The position numbers were made by a program, and so were the translations under genes. From positions 1 through 24,572 of the forward strand of contig CAMBQD010000002.1 of NCBI GenBank assembly GCA_945869905.1: 24,572 bases of DNA, given 5' to 3'. The notes below the pieces were generated by a model. It was not told where the DNA came from. It was given only the letters and a program-made list of their open reading frames with translations, and made no database searches. Origin of the DNA: an uncultured Clostridia bacterium. Lineage in GTDB: Bacteria > Bacillota > Clostridia > Oscillospirales > Acutalibacteraceae. This document shows, in pieces, positions 6,166 to 14,061 of the stretch (position 1 is the first letter of the stretch; the number at the start of each line of letters is the position of its first letter).

Positions 6166-8154
6166 ATGGAAGAAAAAGAAATTCATAATCACGATAATTG
6201 CTGTTGTGAAAATCATTCTCACAACGACGGATGCGGATGCGGTCACGACCATGCCCACGAGGAGCTTAATAAAAAAGATTTTGCCTTTAAGTTAATTTTC
6301 GGCGGTATTCTCTTTATTGCAGGCTACATACTTAACGAGCTTGCGGAGAAGGGCGTTATTGATGTTCCGAGCTTTGTATATCTTATTTGCTTTGGGCTGT
6401 CATATTTGATAGTGGGCTTTTCAATTATCAAGGAGGCAGTTGAGGGAATTATTCACGGCGATGTGTTTAATGAAAATTTCCTTATGAGCATTGCGTCAAT
6501 CGGCGCCTTTGCAGTGGGAGAATATTCAGAGGGATGTGCAGTTGTTTTCCTATTTACAATAGGTGAATTTTTGCAGAGCCTTGCCGTACAGAGAAGCCGT
6601 AAATCAATCAGAAATATGTTGGAGCTGAAGCCTGAGGAGGTAACGGTATTACGTGACGGAGCAGAGGCTGTTATCTCTCCGGACAAGGTTTTGGTAGGAG
6701 ATATAATGATAATTAAGCCCGGTGAAAAGCTGGATATTGACGGAGTTATCACTGAGGGCAATGCGGAGCTTGATATGAAAGCACTTACAGGTGAATCCAT
6801 ACCCGTGTCAAAATCCGTGGGTGACGAGGTGCTGGCAGGCTCGGTAAATGCAGACGGAGTTATAAAGGTAAAAGCAACAAGGGAATATAAGGACTCTACG
6901 GTTTCAAGAATACTTGATATGCTTGAGGATGCAGAGGATAAAAAGAGCAATGCAGAGCAGTTTATCAGAAGATTTGCACGTATATATACGCCCATTGTTT
7001 GTGCAATTGCACTGGCAATAATTCTTATTCCGCCACTGTTTTTCGCAGGAGAATGGAAGGAATGGATATACAGAGGTCTTTCCGCCCTTGTTGTTTCCTG
7101 TCCCTGTGCGCTTGTAATTTCTATTCCGCTGAGCTTTTTCGGAGGTATTGGTGCCTGCTCAAAGGAGGGCATACTTGTTAAGGGCGGAAATTATCTTGAG
7201 GCTCTGGCAAAGGCAGATACAGGCGTTTTTGACAAAACAGGAACCATCACCAGCGGGAAATTTGAATATGTAAATTGTGAATGCTTTAACTGTCACTGCA
7301 GTGACAATCATCACAGAGAGCTTTTAAAAATTATTGCCGCCTGTGAAAGATATTCAACTCATCCTCTTGCAAAATCAATCAGCCTTGCCTTCGGCCATTA
7401 TGCAGACGAATGTGAGGTAAAGGACGCCAGAAATTATGCCGGCAAGGGTGTGTCCGCCGTTGTTGACGGTGTTAAATACTATGTAGGCAATGAAAAGTTA
7501 ATGCAGGAAATCGGCATTGATTACGTTGAAACAAAGTGTATCGGTACCGCAGTATATTGTGCAAGCGAAACGGAGTTTAAGGGTGACATAGTTTTTGCCG
7601 ATATTATTAAGCAGGACAGCAAGGAAGCACTGGCTCAGCTTCATAAAATGGGCATTAATCAGACAGTAATGCTGACAGGCGACAAGGAGCCTATAGCAAA
7701 GGATATTGCACGCAAGGCAGGTATTGACACCGTTTATGCAAAGCTTATGCCCGACCAAAAGGTTGCAAGGGTTAAGGAGCTGCAGCAGCAGGGCAAAAAG
7801 GTTCTTTATACGGGCGACGGAATTAATGACGCACCTGTGCTTGCACAGGCTGATTTGGGAATAGCAATGGGTGCCGTAGGCTCCGATGTGGCGATTGAGG
7901 CGTCCGATATGGTAATTATGGGTGACTCTCTTTCAAAAATTCCTGTGGGCAGACGAATTGCAAAAAAGACAATTTCCATTGTTCATCAAAATATTATCTT
8001 TTCTCTGGCAGTTAAAATTCTCATCATTATAGGCTGTGCAACAGGTATATTTGATGAAAACGCAATGTGGCTTGCGGTATTTGGTGATGTGGGCGTTTGC
8101 CTTATTGCCATTGCAAATTCAATGCGTACATTGATTGTTAAAAAGAAAAACTAA
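6166..8154 (+). CDS. P1B-type heavy-metal (Zn/Cd) transporting ATPase
   Basis: 662 residues. The N-terminus has no ferredoxin-like CxxC domain but a His/Cys-rich tail (residues 7-31, with CCC and CGCGHDHAH). Then come membrane helices, the actuator loop TGES (208-211), the transport motif CPC (312-314), the phosphorylation site D356 in DKTGT, the HP motif in STHPLA (397-402), TGDK and the hinge GDGINDAP (550-557). K617 and D641 in the last helices match the Zn2+/Cd2+/Pb2+ subgroup (ZntA/CadA). Unusually, residues 370-384 just after DKTGT hold a second Cys/His cluster (CECFNCHC then HH). It lies 2 nt after the repressor gene and is surely co-transcribed, giving metal-induced efflux. Confidence 0.92.
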   Translation: MEEKEIHNHDNCCCENHSHNDGCGCGHDHAHEELNKKDFAFKLIFGGILFIAGYILNELAEKGVIDVPSFVYLICFGLSYLIVGFSIIKEAVEGIIHGDVFNENFLMSIASIGAFAVGEYSEGCAVVFLFTIGEFLQSLAVQRSRKSIRNMLELKPEEVTVLRDGAEAVISPDKVLVGDIMIIKPGEKLDIDGVITEGNAELDMKALTGESIPVSKSVGDEVLAGSVNADGVIKVKATREYKDSTVSRILDMLEDAEDKKSNAEQFIRRFARIYTPIVCAIALAIILIPPLFFAGEWKEWIYRGLSALVVSCPCALVISIPLSFFGGIGACSKEGILVKGGNYLEALAKADTGVFDKTGTITSGKFEYVNCECFNCHCSDNHHRELLKIIAACERYSTHPLAKSISLAFGHYADECEVKDARNYAGKGVSAVVDGVKYYVGNEKLMQEIGIDYVETKCIGTAVYCASETEFKGDIVFADIIKQDSKEALAQLHKMGINQTVMLTGDKEPIAKDIARKAGIDTVYAKLMPDQKVARVKELQQQGKKVLYTGDGINDAPVLAQADLGIAMGAVGSDVAIEASDMVIMGDSLSKIPVGRRIAKKTISIVHQNIIFSLAVKILIIIGCATGIFDENAMWLAVFGDVGVCLIAIANSMRTLIVKKKN

Positions 8155-8183
8155 CATTTTAAAATATTACCGCTACCCTAACT

Positions 8184-8218
8184 AAAAATGCCTTGGATAT
8201 CAAATCCAAGGCATTTTT
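8184..8218. terminator. Bidirectional rho-independent terminator
   Basis: Perfect 15-bp inverted repeat (8184-8198 with 8204-8218) with a 5-nt loop and A/T runs at both ends. It lies between the converging ATPase and hibernation-factor genes. Confidence 0.9.
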
Positions 8219-8233
8219 GATGTCTTATGTCAT

Positions 8234-8782
8234 TTATTCACAAATTAACAGACCGTAGCCCTTGTTCCTGCTGTAAACAATTTTTGTTTCTCCGTCTACA
8301 CCAAGGTATACGAAAAAGCTGTGACCCAGCATTTCCATTTGAACAATTGCCTCATCATCCGTCATCATTTGGGGTGTGATGGTTTTCTTCCTTTTTATCT
8401 CTATTGAGGATGCGTCATACTGTTCAAAATCCTCCATTGTCACATCCTCATCTAAGGGAGCGAATGCGTCTGCAATTTCGTCAATTCCGCCCTTTCTCTT
8501 TTTGTCCACAAGATAAGTTTTCAGCTTTCTGATTTTTCTCTTTAAATCATCAACCGCCATATCAATAACAGGCTCAATTCTGTCAGCCTGTGCCTCACCT
8601 CTGATAAAGGAGCCGATGTTGATTACTGTTATATCACATTTATATCCGTCCTTCACCTTTGAAAGAGTAACGTCAAAAGATGCGGTTTTAGGCAGCATTT
8701 TTTCAATTCTCTGAAGCTCCTTATCAATACCGTCCTTTGTGCCCTGCTTAAGCTCAAAGCCCCTTGCTGTAATGTTAATCAT
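8234..8782 (-). CDS. hpf: Ribosome hibernation-promoting factor, long form
   Basis: 182 residues, matching the long HPF of Gram-positive bacteria. The N-terminal ~100 residues form the ribosome-binding beta-alpha-beta-beta-beta-alpha domain: INITARGFEL at the start, then DVTLSKVKDGYKCDITV and the basic helix DDLKRKIRKLKTYLVDKKRK. An acidic linker (about 105-128) leads to the C-terminal dimerisation domain, including RKKTITPQMMTDDEAIVQME, LGHSFFVY and the end VYSRNKGYGLL. This form ties two 70S ribosomes into inactive 100S particles in stationary phase. AGGAGGATG lies upstream of ATG 8782. The gene is monocistronic, divergent from the GH28-like fragment. Confidence 0.93.
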   Translation of the reverse strand: MINITARGFELKQGTKDGIDKELQRIEKMLPKTASFDVTLSKVKDGYKCDITVINIGSFIRGEAQADRIEPVIDMAVDDLKRKIRKLKTYLVDKKRKGGIDEIADAFAPLDEDVTMEDFEQYDASSIEIKRKKTITPQMMTDDEAIVQMEMLGHSFFVYLGVDGETKIVYSRNKGYGLLICE

Positions 8783-8859
8783 AAAATCATCCTCCTGATG
8801 AGTAAAGTCAGGTTTCCCTGTAATTTAATTATACACCTTATCGGGCACAATAAACAGTA

Positions 8860-8888
8860 TTTACTTTGGGATGTTTTTTTGGTATAAT
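8860..8888 (+). promoter_or_regulatory. Sigma-A promoter for the GH28-like fragment
   Basis: TTTACT (8860-8865) and TATAAT (8883-8888) with a 17-bp spacer, about 33 bases before the ATG at 8921. The -35 is weak; the -10 is consensus. Confidence 0.6.
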
Positions 8889-8920
8889 ATATAGGCGTTA
8901 ATTTTAAACAGAGGTTTATT

Positions 8921-9367
8921 ATGGCAAAAAAGAGAAGGACTGCTTCTGATAAGCTTAATACACTGCTTTTCGGCAAGGACCTGAGAGTAACTGAGGGCGA
9001 GCTGGCAAAAAAGCTTTTTAACGGAAAAAGCAGAATAAGCGATATTATCATTAAGGACGTTAGGGCATCGGGTGTTGAACTGCCCATTATTATTGCGGGA
9101 TATCGTCAAAAGGGCAGGGTTAAAAGGGTTGAAAATATCACCTTTAAAAATTTGAGCATTAAATATGCCGATATTCCGGAAACGGTTGACAGGCGTATGT
9201 TTATCCCCGAGTACGCGAGGGAGTATCCGGAGTGCTGGCGGTTTAGAAATCTGCCTGCATATGCCTTGTGGATACGTCACGCAGAGAATGTACACATTGA
9301 AAATTTCAACTGTATACATCCGAAAAAAACCTGGAAAAAAGCAATAATAAAAGAAGATGTAATATAA
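8921..9367 (+). CDS. Fragment of a GH28-like right-handed beta-helix enzyme
   Basis: 148 residues. From about residue 37 onward it reads like the C-terminal rungs of a pectate- or polygalacturonase-type beta-helix: SRISDIIIKDVRASG, then KRVENITFKNLSIKYADIPE, then FRNLPAYALWIRHAENVHIE followed by NF. Full GH28 proteins are about 450-500 residues and carry NTD, DD, GHG and RIK catalytic motifs; none is here. The first 30 residues (MAKKRRTASDKLNTLLFGKD...) are basic and unrelated to a signal peptide. It nonetheless has a promoter, an AGAGG site upstream of ATG 8921 and a terminator, so it may be transcribed. It is either a gene remnant that picked up expression signals or a small repurposed beta-solenoid protein. 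Catalytic activity is very unlikely. Confidence 0.6.
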   Translation: MAKKRRTASDKLNTLLFGKDLRVTEGELAKKLFNGKSRISDIIIKDVRASGVELPIIIAGYRQKGRVKRVENITFKNLSIKYADIPETVDRRMFIPEYAREYPECWRFRNLPAYALWIRHAENVHIENFNCIHPKKTWKKAIIKEDVI

Positions 9368-9404
9368 AAACGGTTTCCGACAAAGGTATCGGAAACCGTT
9401 TTTT
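9366..9404. terminator. Bidirectional rho-independent terminator
   Basis: Perfect 15-bp inverted repeat (9366-9380 with 9389-9403), 8-nt loop, A/T runs at both ends. It separates the GH28-like fragment from the converging response-regulator gene. Confidence 0.9.
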
Positions 9405-9405
9405 G

Positions 9406-10089
9406 TTATTTGAACCTGTAGCCCCTGCCCCAAATTGTTTTGATATAATCCTCACTGCCGTTATCCTTAAGCTTGTCGCGCAGACGGTTAATATGCACCG
9501 TAAGGGTAGAGGTGTCGCCCAACGAGTCATATCCCCAAACCTTTTCAAACAATTCATTTTTACCGAATACGGTGTCGGGATTTGACGCACGAATGAACAG
9601 TACATCAAACTCTTTTTTCGTAAGGCTTATTTCTCTGCCGCCCAGCTTAACCTCTCCTGACTCCTTATTAAGCCATAAATTGTCAATCTGAAAAATTGAG
9701 TCGTTTTTCGGCAATGGATTTGTAAGGCGCTGATATCTGCTGATGTGCGCCTTTACTCTTGCCACCAACTCTCCGGGTGAAAAGGGCTTTACTATATAAT
9801 CGTCGGCACCAAAGCCAAGACCGTTTATTTTGTCCAAATCCTCCTTTTTTGCACTTACAAGAATAATAGGTATATCCTTAACCTCTCTTATTTTTTTGCA
9901 CACCTGAAAGCCGTCTGTTTTTGGCAGCATTATATCCAGTAAAACCAAATCGTAATCACCGTTTATTGCTTTTTGTGCGCCCTCCTCGCCGTCAACGGCA
10001 AAGTCCGTTTCAAAGCCTGCGGCTTTAAGGTAATCGCTTTCCAGTAAAAGAATATTATTGTCGTCCTCAACAATTAAAATTCTGTTCAA
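9406..10089 (-). CDS. OmpR/PhoB-family response regulator
   Basis: 227 residues. The receiver domain (1-~118) has the acidic pair in VEDD, the phosphoacceptor D52 in VLLLDIMLPK, the conserved Thr/Ser-equivalent in ILVSAKKED and the KPFSPGELVARV loop. The C-terminal winged helix (about 128-227) ends in the recognition-helix region DTSTLTVHINRLRDKL and the wing TIWGRGYRFK. Translation appears to start at TTG 10087-10089, immediately after the kinase stop (TGA-TTG), with AGAGGTG inside the kinase's last codons. This tight junction implies coupled translation with the kinase. The target genes are not evident; none of the neighbouring genes is a known partner. Confidence 0.93.
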   Translation of the reverse strand: MNRILIVEDDNNILLLESDYLKAAGFETDFAVDGEEGAQKAINGDYDLVLLDIMLPKTDGFQVCKKIREVKDIPIILVSAKKEDLDKINGLGFGADDYIVKPFSPGELVARVKAHISRYQRLTNPLPKNDSIFQIDNLWLNKESGEVKLGGREISLTKKEFDVLFIRASNPDTVFGKNELFEKVWGYDSLGDTSTLTVHINRLRDKLKDNGSEDYIKTIWGRGYRFK

Positions 10090-11619
10090 TCAGTACACCT
10101 CTTTCTTTGGCAGAGAGATAAATATTGACAATCCCTCTCCCTCACTGCTTCTTGCCCAAATAGAGCCTGAATGCAGTTCAACAATTTGCTTGCACACGGC
10201 AAGTCCAAGTCCCGAGCCCTGTGAAACACGCGTTCTGGCAGGGTCGGCACGGTACATTGTGTCAAATATTTTCGGCAGGCTTTCCTTGTCAACGCCTATG
10301 CCGTTGTCGGAAATTTCAATTATAACCGAGTGCTCGTACTCGTCAATTATAATTGACACCTTCCCCTTAACATCATCTCTGGCATACTTGACGCTGTTTG
10401 AAATAATGTTGCTTATAACACGTGAAAACCTGTCTACGTCAATGTAAATAACCGTATCGTCGGCACATTTGTTAATGTATTCAAAGTCAAAATTACAGCT
10501 ATCCAAAAGAATTTTGATTTCCTCTGCACCATCGCTGAAAAAGTCCTTTACGGATACATCTGCCTTGTTCATTTCATAGCCGCTTAGCTCAAGCCGTGAA
10601 ATTGTTAACAGGTCGTCCAGTATCTTTTCCGTGTCGTTTATTGACTCACAAATAATTTTAACATAATTTTTCTGCTTTTCGGGAGTATCTGCAATGCCGT
10701 CTGCCAAGCCCTCGGCATAGCCCTTAACAGATGTAAGCGGAGTGCGCAAGTCATGAGCAATACCGGCAACTAAAATTTTGCGCTCCTCCTCAGCCTTGTT
10801 TTGCTTTTCAATAGACTCCTTAAGCCTTCTTCTCATTTCATTAAAGCTTTCAACCGTCTGTCCCAGCTCGTTTGTGGACTTGTAATCTATTTCGTAATCA
10901 AGATTTCCTCTGGCAATTTCATCGGCACCGCGTGAAATCTTCTTTATCGGCTTAACAATGGTCTGGCTTGTAATAAAGGAAATAACGGCAATTGCAATTA
11001 CAAAAAGCAGTACAATAACAAGCACGATTAAGCCTGTTCTGCCCATAAGCAGCCTTGTAATCGCAGGCGCACCGATACGCTGTGAGGCGTCGTTAACTAT
11101 GTAGTCGTCATTGACAATAACTATTTTGTATTTAGGTGAATTTTCATTTTTTTGGGCGTGGTTAACAATCAGCAGACCGTCACTGCCAAAGTAATTCAGA
11201 TTTTTTTCTTCGGTGATATCTGCCAGCTTTTCAGCTTGTGCCAAAATATCATTTTTGTCAGCCGTTGAGTAAAATACACTTCCGTCACGCTCAATGTATA
11301 TCATTGAGTTAAATTCTTCAAGGGGGGAAACAAACTCCTTGATTTTGTCAAGCTTTTGATTTTCGTCATTTTCACTTATCAGCTCGTTAGTTATTCCGGA
11401 AAGCGTTTGGGACCACTGCAGCTGATTTATTGCGCTGTAGGTGTTGGTGGTTACAGAGGAAAAATTAAAAAATGACGGTATGGTACTTATAAATACTGTG
11501 GAAAAGGAGGCTATTAATACAATAGGAATAACAATTGCCAGCACCGTTGTAATGACAATTCTTGTATTTACTTTTAGGTTTTTTGAGCTTCTTTTTTTCT
11601 TTGGCTTTTTTGATTTCAT
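10090..11619 (-). CDS. Membrane sensor histidine kinase
   Basis: 509 residues. After a Lys/Arg-rich start, TM1 (about 20-45) and TM2 (about 193-217) bracket an extracytoplasmic sensor of about 145 residues that has no family I recognise. A HAMP linker (about 218-270) follows, then the dimerisation helix with H289 in GIAHDLRTPLTSVKGYAEGL, the N box with N404/N408 (NIISNSVKYA), G1 DNGIGV (438-443), the F box and G2 GSGLGLAVCK. All ATP-binding and phosphotransfer motifs are intact. It is the first gene of the pair with the response regulator. AAGGAAG precedes ATG 11619. The signal is unknown. Confidence 0.93.
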   Translation of the reverse strand: MKSKKPKKKRSSKNLKVNTRIVITTVLAIVIPIVLIASFSTVFISTIPSFFNFSSVTTNTYSAINQLQWSQTLSGITNELISENDENQKLDKIKEFVSPLEEFNSMIYIERDGSVFYSTADKNDILAQAEKLADITEEKNLNYFGSDGLLIVNHAQKNENSPKYKIVIVNDDYIVNDASQRIGAPAITRLLMGRTGLIVLVIVLLFVIAIAVISFITSQTIVKPIKKISRGADEIARGNLDYEIDYKSTNELGQTVESFNEMRRRLKESIEKQNKAEEERKILVAGIAHDLRTPLTSVKGYAEGLADGIADTPEKQKNYVKIICESINDTEKILDDLLTISRLELSGYEMNKADVSVKDFFSDGAEEIKILLDSCNFDFEYINKCADDTVIYIDVDRFSRVISNIISNSVKYARDDVKGKVSIIIDEYEHSVIIEISDNGIGVDKESLPKIFDTMYRADPARTRVSQGSGLGLAVCKQIVELHSGSIWARSSEGEGLSIFISLPKKEVY

Positions 11620-11721
11620 TTTTCTTCCTTGCTATTTCTGTTCTGCGAGTTTTAATTTCCCATTATTGCACAAGTCTTACAGCGTGTAAAAATTTGTTAT
11701 TTGGACTTTTCTACACGTTGA

Positions 11722-11749
11722 AACGCCCGCTGTTTTCACAGCAGGCGTT
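11722..11749 (-). terminator. Stem-loop after the PqqD-like gene, probable terminator
   Basis: Arms 11722-11733 and 11738-11749 pair over 12 bp (one G-U on the minus strand) around a GAAA tetraloop. Only a short T stretch follows on the minus strand, so termination may be partial and the downstream kinase operon could receive read-through. Confidence 0.6.
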
Positions 11750-11754
11750 GACTG

Positions 11755-12021
11755 TTATTCGCAGAGCAAATTATTTTTTCTCAGCATATCAACAAAGCCT
11801 TCAATGTCCTTTCTTGCAGTAGCCTCGTCAATTTCATATTCGTCCGTTACCATTTTTACTGCCTCGTCAACAGTAATATCCTTGCAAAAGCAGTCCCAGA
11901 AAAAAGCACCGCTTTCATTCAGGGTAATCATTCCGTTAAATTCCATGCTGGCTTTGCCCACTGGCACAACAATATTGGAGCCGGCTATCTCGCGCTTTGC
12001 AAATCCGCTTTTTATTTTCAT
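11755..12021 (-). CDS. PqqD-like protein (RiPP recognition element fold)
   Basis: 88 residues with the layout of the PqqD family (PF05402): an N-terminal beta-rich half with VVPVGKASMEFNGMITLNES and GAFFWDC, then helices TVDEAVKMVTDEYEIDEATA and DIEGFVDMLRKNNLL. In PqqA-type and many other peptide pathways this fold binds the leader of a precursor peptide and presents it to a radical SAM enzyme. No radical SAM gene, precursor peptide or peptidase is visible nearby; the adjacent genes are a two-component system and the divergent IscU-like operon. ATG 12021 has AGGAGGG upstream and a good promoter at 12049-12077. Free-standing PqqD-like proteins in Clostridia are often of unknown role. Confidence 0.8.
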   Translation of the reverse strand: MKIKSGFAKREIAGSNIVVPVGKASMEFNGMITLNESGAFFWDCFCKDITVDEAVKMVTDEYEIDEATARKDIEGFVDMLRKNNLLCE

Positions 12022-12048
12022 AAAATCCCTCCTGAAGTTCTTTACTAC

Positions 12049-12077
12049 AGTATAGCAAAAACTTTGTTTTTTTTCAA
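12049..12077 (-). promoter_or_regulatory. Sigma-A promoter for the PqqD-like gene
   Basis: On the minus strand TTGAAA (12072-12077) and TATACT (12049-12054) with a 17-bp spacer, directly upstream of the AGGAGGG site. Confidence 0.75.
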
Positions 12078-12136
12078 TATCAGCAATGTATACAAAATTA
12101 CAATGCTAAAATACGGCATTTTTTTCGTATTTCCTC

Positions 12137-12165
12137 TTGCAGATGGATATTAAATTGGTTATAAT
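12137..12165 (+). promoter_or_regulatory. Sigma-A promoter for the IscU-like/GGGtGRT operon
   Basis: TTGCAG (12137-12142) and TATAAT (12160-12165) with a 17-bp spacer. The start codon is 83 bases downstream of the -10, leaving a leader of about 75 nt that is AT-rich and in which I see no convincing structure. Confidence 0.7.
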
Positions 12166-12248
12166 AATCGTGGTAATTTTTTAATTATTAATATTTTTAC
12201 TTAAGGGTATTTATCCTTTATGTAAATCTACTTGGAAGGAGTAAACAA

Positions 12249-12941
12249 ATGGTCTATTCAAAAGAAGTTGAAGAGATGTGTACCGTAAAAAAGGGTCCGC
12301 ATCACGGTCCGGCTCCCATTCCTGAGGAAGGCAAATGGGTAAAATCTTATCAGATTTCCGATATCAGCGGTTTCTCTCACGGTGTGGGCTGGTGTGCACC
12401 TCAGCAGGGTGCCTGCAAAATCAGCCTTAATGTTAAGGACGGTATTGTAGAGGAAGCACTTGTTGAAACAATCGGTTGCTCAGGTATGACTCACTCAGCT
12501 GCTATGGCTGCTGAAATTCTGCCCGGCAAAACTCTCCTTGAGTGCCTTAATACAGACCTTGTGTGTGACGCTATCAACGTTGCTATGAGAGAAATCTTTA
12601 AGCAGCTTGCATACGGCCGTTCACAGTCAGCTTTCTCAGAGGGCGGTCTTGTTGTGGGCGCAGCTCTTGAGGATTTGGGCAAGGGCCTTCGTTCACAGGT
12701 TGGCACAATGTTTTCAACAAAGCTCAAGGGCGTTCGTTATATGGAAATGGCTGAGGGCTATGTTACCCGTATGGCACTTGACGAAGAGGGCGAGGTTATC
12801 GGTTATGAGTTCGTTAAGGTAGGCAAGATGCTTGAGGATATCCGCCACGGCAAAACTCCTGATGAAGCTTACAAGGCAAATATCGGCAACTACGGTCGCT
12901 TTGCAAATGCTGCAAAGTATATTGACCCAAGAGAAGAGTAA
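12249..12941 (+). CDS. IscU/NifU-N-like protein, partner of the GGGtGRT protein
   Basis: 230 residues. The central part (about 45-150) resembles the IscU/NifU N-terminal scaffold fold: a Cys-bearing loop GVGWCAPQQGACKISLNV, strand GIVEEALVETIGCSG with C77 in the same G-C context as IscU, then helix THSAAMAAEILPGKTLLECL. However, the ligand pattern is altered: cysteines at 11, 49, 56, 77, 99 and 106, no CGD motif, and a C-terminal extension of about 80 residues (MEMAEGYVTRMALDEEGEV...). It is annotated in relatives as an iron-sulfur scaffold-like protein, but direct evidence is lacking to my knowledge. It has AAGGAG upstream and codon use richer in GCT, CTT and GGT than neighbouring genes, suggesting high expression. 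It is 18 nt upstream of the GGGtGRT gene. Confidence 0.85.
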   Translation: MVYSKEVEEMCTVKKGPHHGPAPIPEEGKWVKSYQISDISGFSHGVGWCAPQQGACKISLNVKDGIVEEALVETIGCSGMTHSAAMAAEILPGKTLLECLNTDLVCDAINVAMREIFKQLAYGRSQSAFSEGGLVVGAALEDLGKGLRSQVGTMFSTKLKGVRYMEMAEGYVTRMALDEEGEVIGYEFVKVGKMLEDIRHGKTPDEAYKANIGNYGRFANAAKYIDPREE

Positions 12942-12959
12942 GATAAGGAGGACAATAAA

Positions 12960-13964
12960 ATGGCAAACGATGTAAAATTCGAAGGCAAGGAAAGAAGACT
13001 TGCTAAAATTGAAAAGTGTCTTGCTGAATATGGTCTTTCAAGTCTTGAGGAAGCAAGAGATTTATGTTTATCAAAGGGCATTGATGTTGACGCTATCGTA
13101 AAGGGTGTTCAGCCAATCGCCTTTGAAAATGCAAGCTGGGCATATACTCTCGGTGTTGCAGTTGCAATTCAGCAGGGTGTTAAATCTGCATCTGAGGCTG
13201 CAGCTGCTATCGGTATAGGCCTTCAGGCATTCTGTATCCCCGGCTCAGTTGCCGAGCAGAGAAATGTTGGCTTAGGCCACGGTAACCTCGGTGCTAAGCT
13301 TCTCAGCGAGGAAACAAAGTGCTTTGCATTCCTTGCAGGTCACGAGTCATTCGCTGCTGCCGAGGGTGCAATCGGTATTGCAAGAACAGCTAATAAGGTT
13401 CGTAAGGAGCCGCTTAAGGTAATCCTTAACGGTCTTGGCAAGGACGCCGCTTATATTATTTCACGTATCAACGGCTTCACTTATGTTAAGACAGATTATG
13501 ATTTCTACACAGGCGACCTTAAGATTGAAGAAGAGAGAGCATTCTCAGACGGTGAAAGAGCTGCTGTTAAGTGCTACGGTGCTAACGATGTTCTTGAAGG
13601 CGTTGCTATTATGAAGCATGAGGGCGTTGACGTTTCTATCACAGGTAACTCAACTAACCCAACTCGTTTCCAACACCTTGTTGCCGGCACATATAAGAAA
13701 TGGGCTCTTGAAAACGGCAAGACCTATTTCTCAGTTGCATCAGGCGGCGGTACAGGACGTACACTTCATCCTGATAATATGGCTGCAGGTCCTGCATCAT
13801 ACGGTCTGACAGACTCAATGGGCAGAATGCACGGCGATGCTCAGTTTGCAGGTTCTTCATCAGTTCCTGCTCACGTTGAGATGATGGGACTTATCGGTAT
13901 GGGTAACAACCCAATGGTTGGTGCAACAGTTGCTTGCGCAGTAGCAGTAGCAGAGGCTCTGTAA
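12960..13964 (+). CDS. GGGtGRT-family protein (function unknown)
   Basis: 334 residues, matching a conserved clostridial family named after its motif GGGTGRT, here at 262-268 inside YFSVASGGGTGRTLHPDNM. Other conserved-looking stretches are GLGHGNLGAKLLSEETKCFA (about 104-123), LAGHESFAAAEGAIGIARTA, SITGNSTNPTRFQHLVAGTY, and the Gly/Met-rich end HVEMMGLIGMGNNPMVGATV. There is no signal peptide or clear membrane helix; glycine-rich loops suggest nucleotide or cofactor binding, which is inference. The gene is translationally close (18 nt) to the IscU-like gene and has AAGGAGG upstream of ATG 12960. Codon use is biased like highly expressed genes. A strong terminator at 13991-14027 closes the operon. 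Confidence 0.9.
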   Translation: MANDVKFEGKERRLAKIEKCLAEYGLSSLEEARDLCLSKGIDVDAIVKGVQPIAFENASWAYTLGVAVAIQQGVKSASEAAAAIGIGLQAFCIPGSVAEQRNVGLGHGNLGAKLLSEETKCFAFLAGHESFAAAEGAIGIARTANKVRKEPLKVILNGLGKDAAYIISRINGFTYVKTDYDFYTGDLKIEEERAFSDGERAAVKCYGANDVLEGVAIMKHEGVDVSITGNSTNPTRFQHLVAGTYKKWALENGKTYFSVASGGGTGRTLHPDNMAAGPASYGLTDSMGRMHGDAQFAGSSSVPAHVEMMGLIGMGNNPMVGATVACAVAVAEAL

Positions 13965-13990
13965 ATTAGATATTCATACAATGATAATTA

Positions 13991-14027
13991 CAAAGGCTTG
14001 AGATTTTTCTCAAGCCTTTGTTTTTTT
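13991..14027 (+). terminator. Rho-independent terminator of the IscU-like/GGGtGRT operon
   Basis: 13-bp perfect stem (13991-14003 with 14008-14020), TTTT loop, followed by seven T. Confidence 0.93.
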
Positions 14028-14031
14028 GCTG

Positions 14032-14061
14032 TTGACAGAGTAATATACCTTGTGTTACAAT
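14032..14061 (+). promoter_or_regulatory. Sigma-A promoter of the PadR operon
   Basis: TTGACA (14032-14037) and TACAAT (14056-14061) with an 18-bp spacer, 43 bases before the PadR ATG. Confidence 0.8.

Noticed and set aside
6453..7172. 239-codon open frame antisense to the ATPase
   Set aside because: Ser/Thr/Ile-rich composition typical of the reverse strand of a membrane protein, with no binding site; it lies wholly inside a clearly coding gene.
8861..9433. 190-codon minus-strand open frame opposite the GH28-like fragment
   Set aside because: It crosses the bidirectional terminator at 9366-9404 and the end of the response-regulator gene; composition is shadow-like and there is no start signal.
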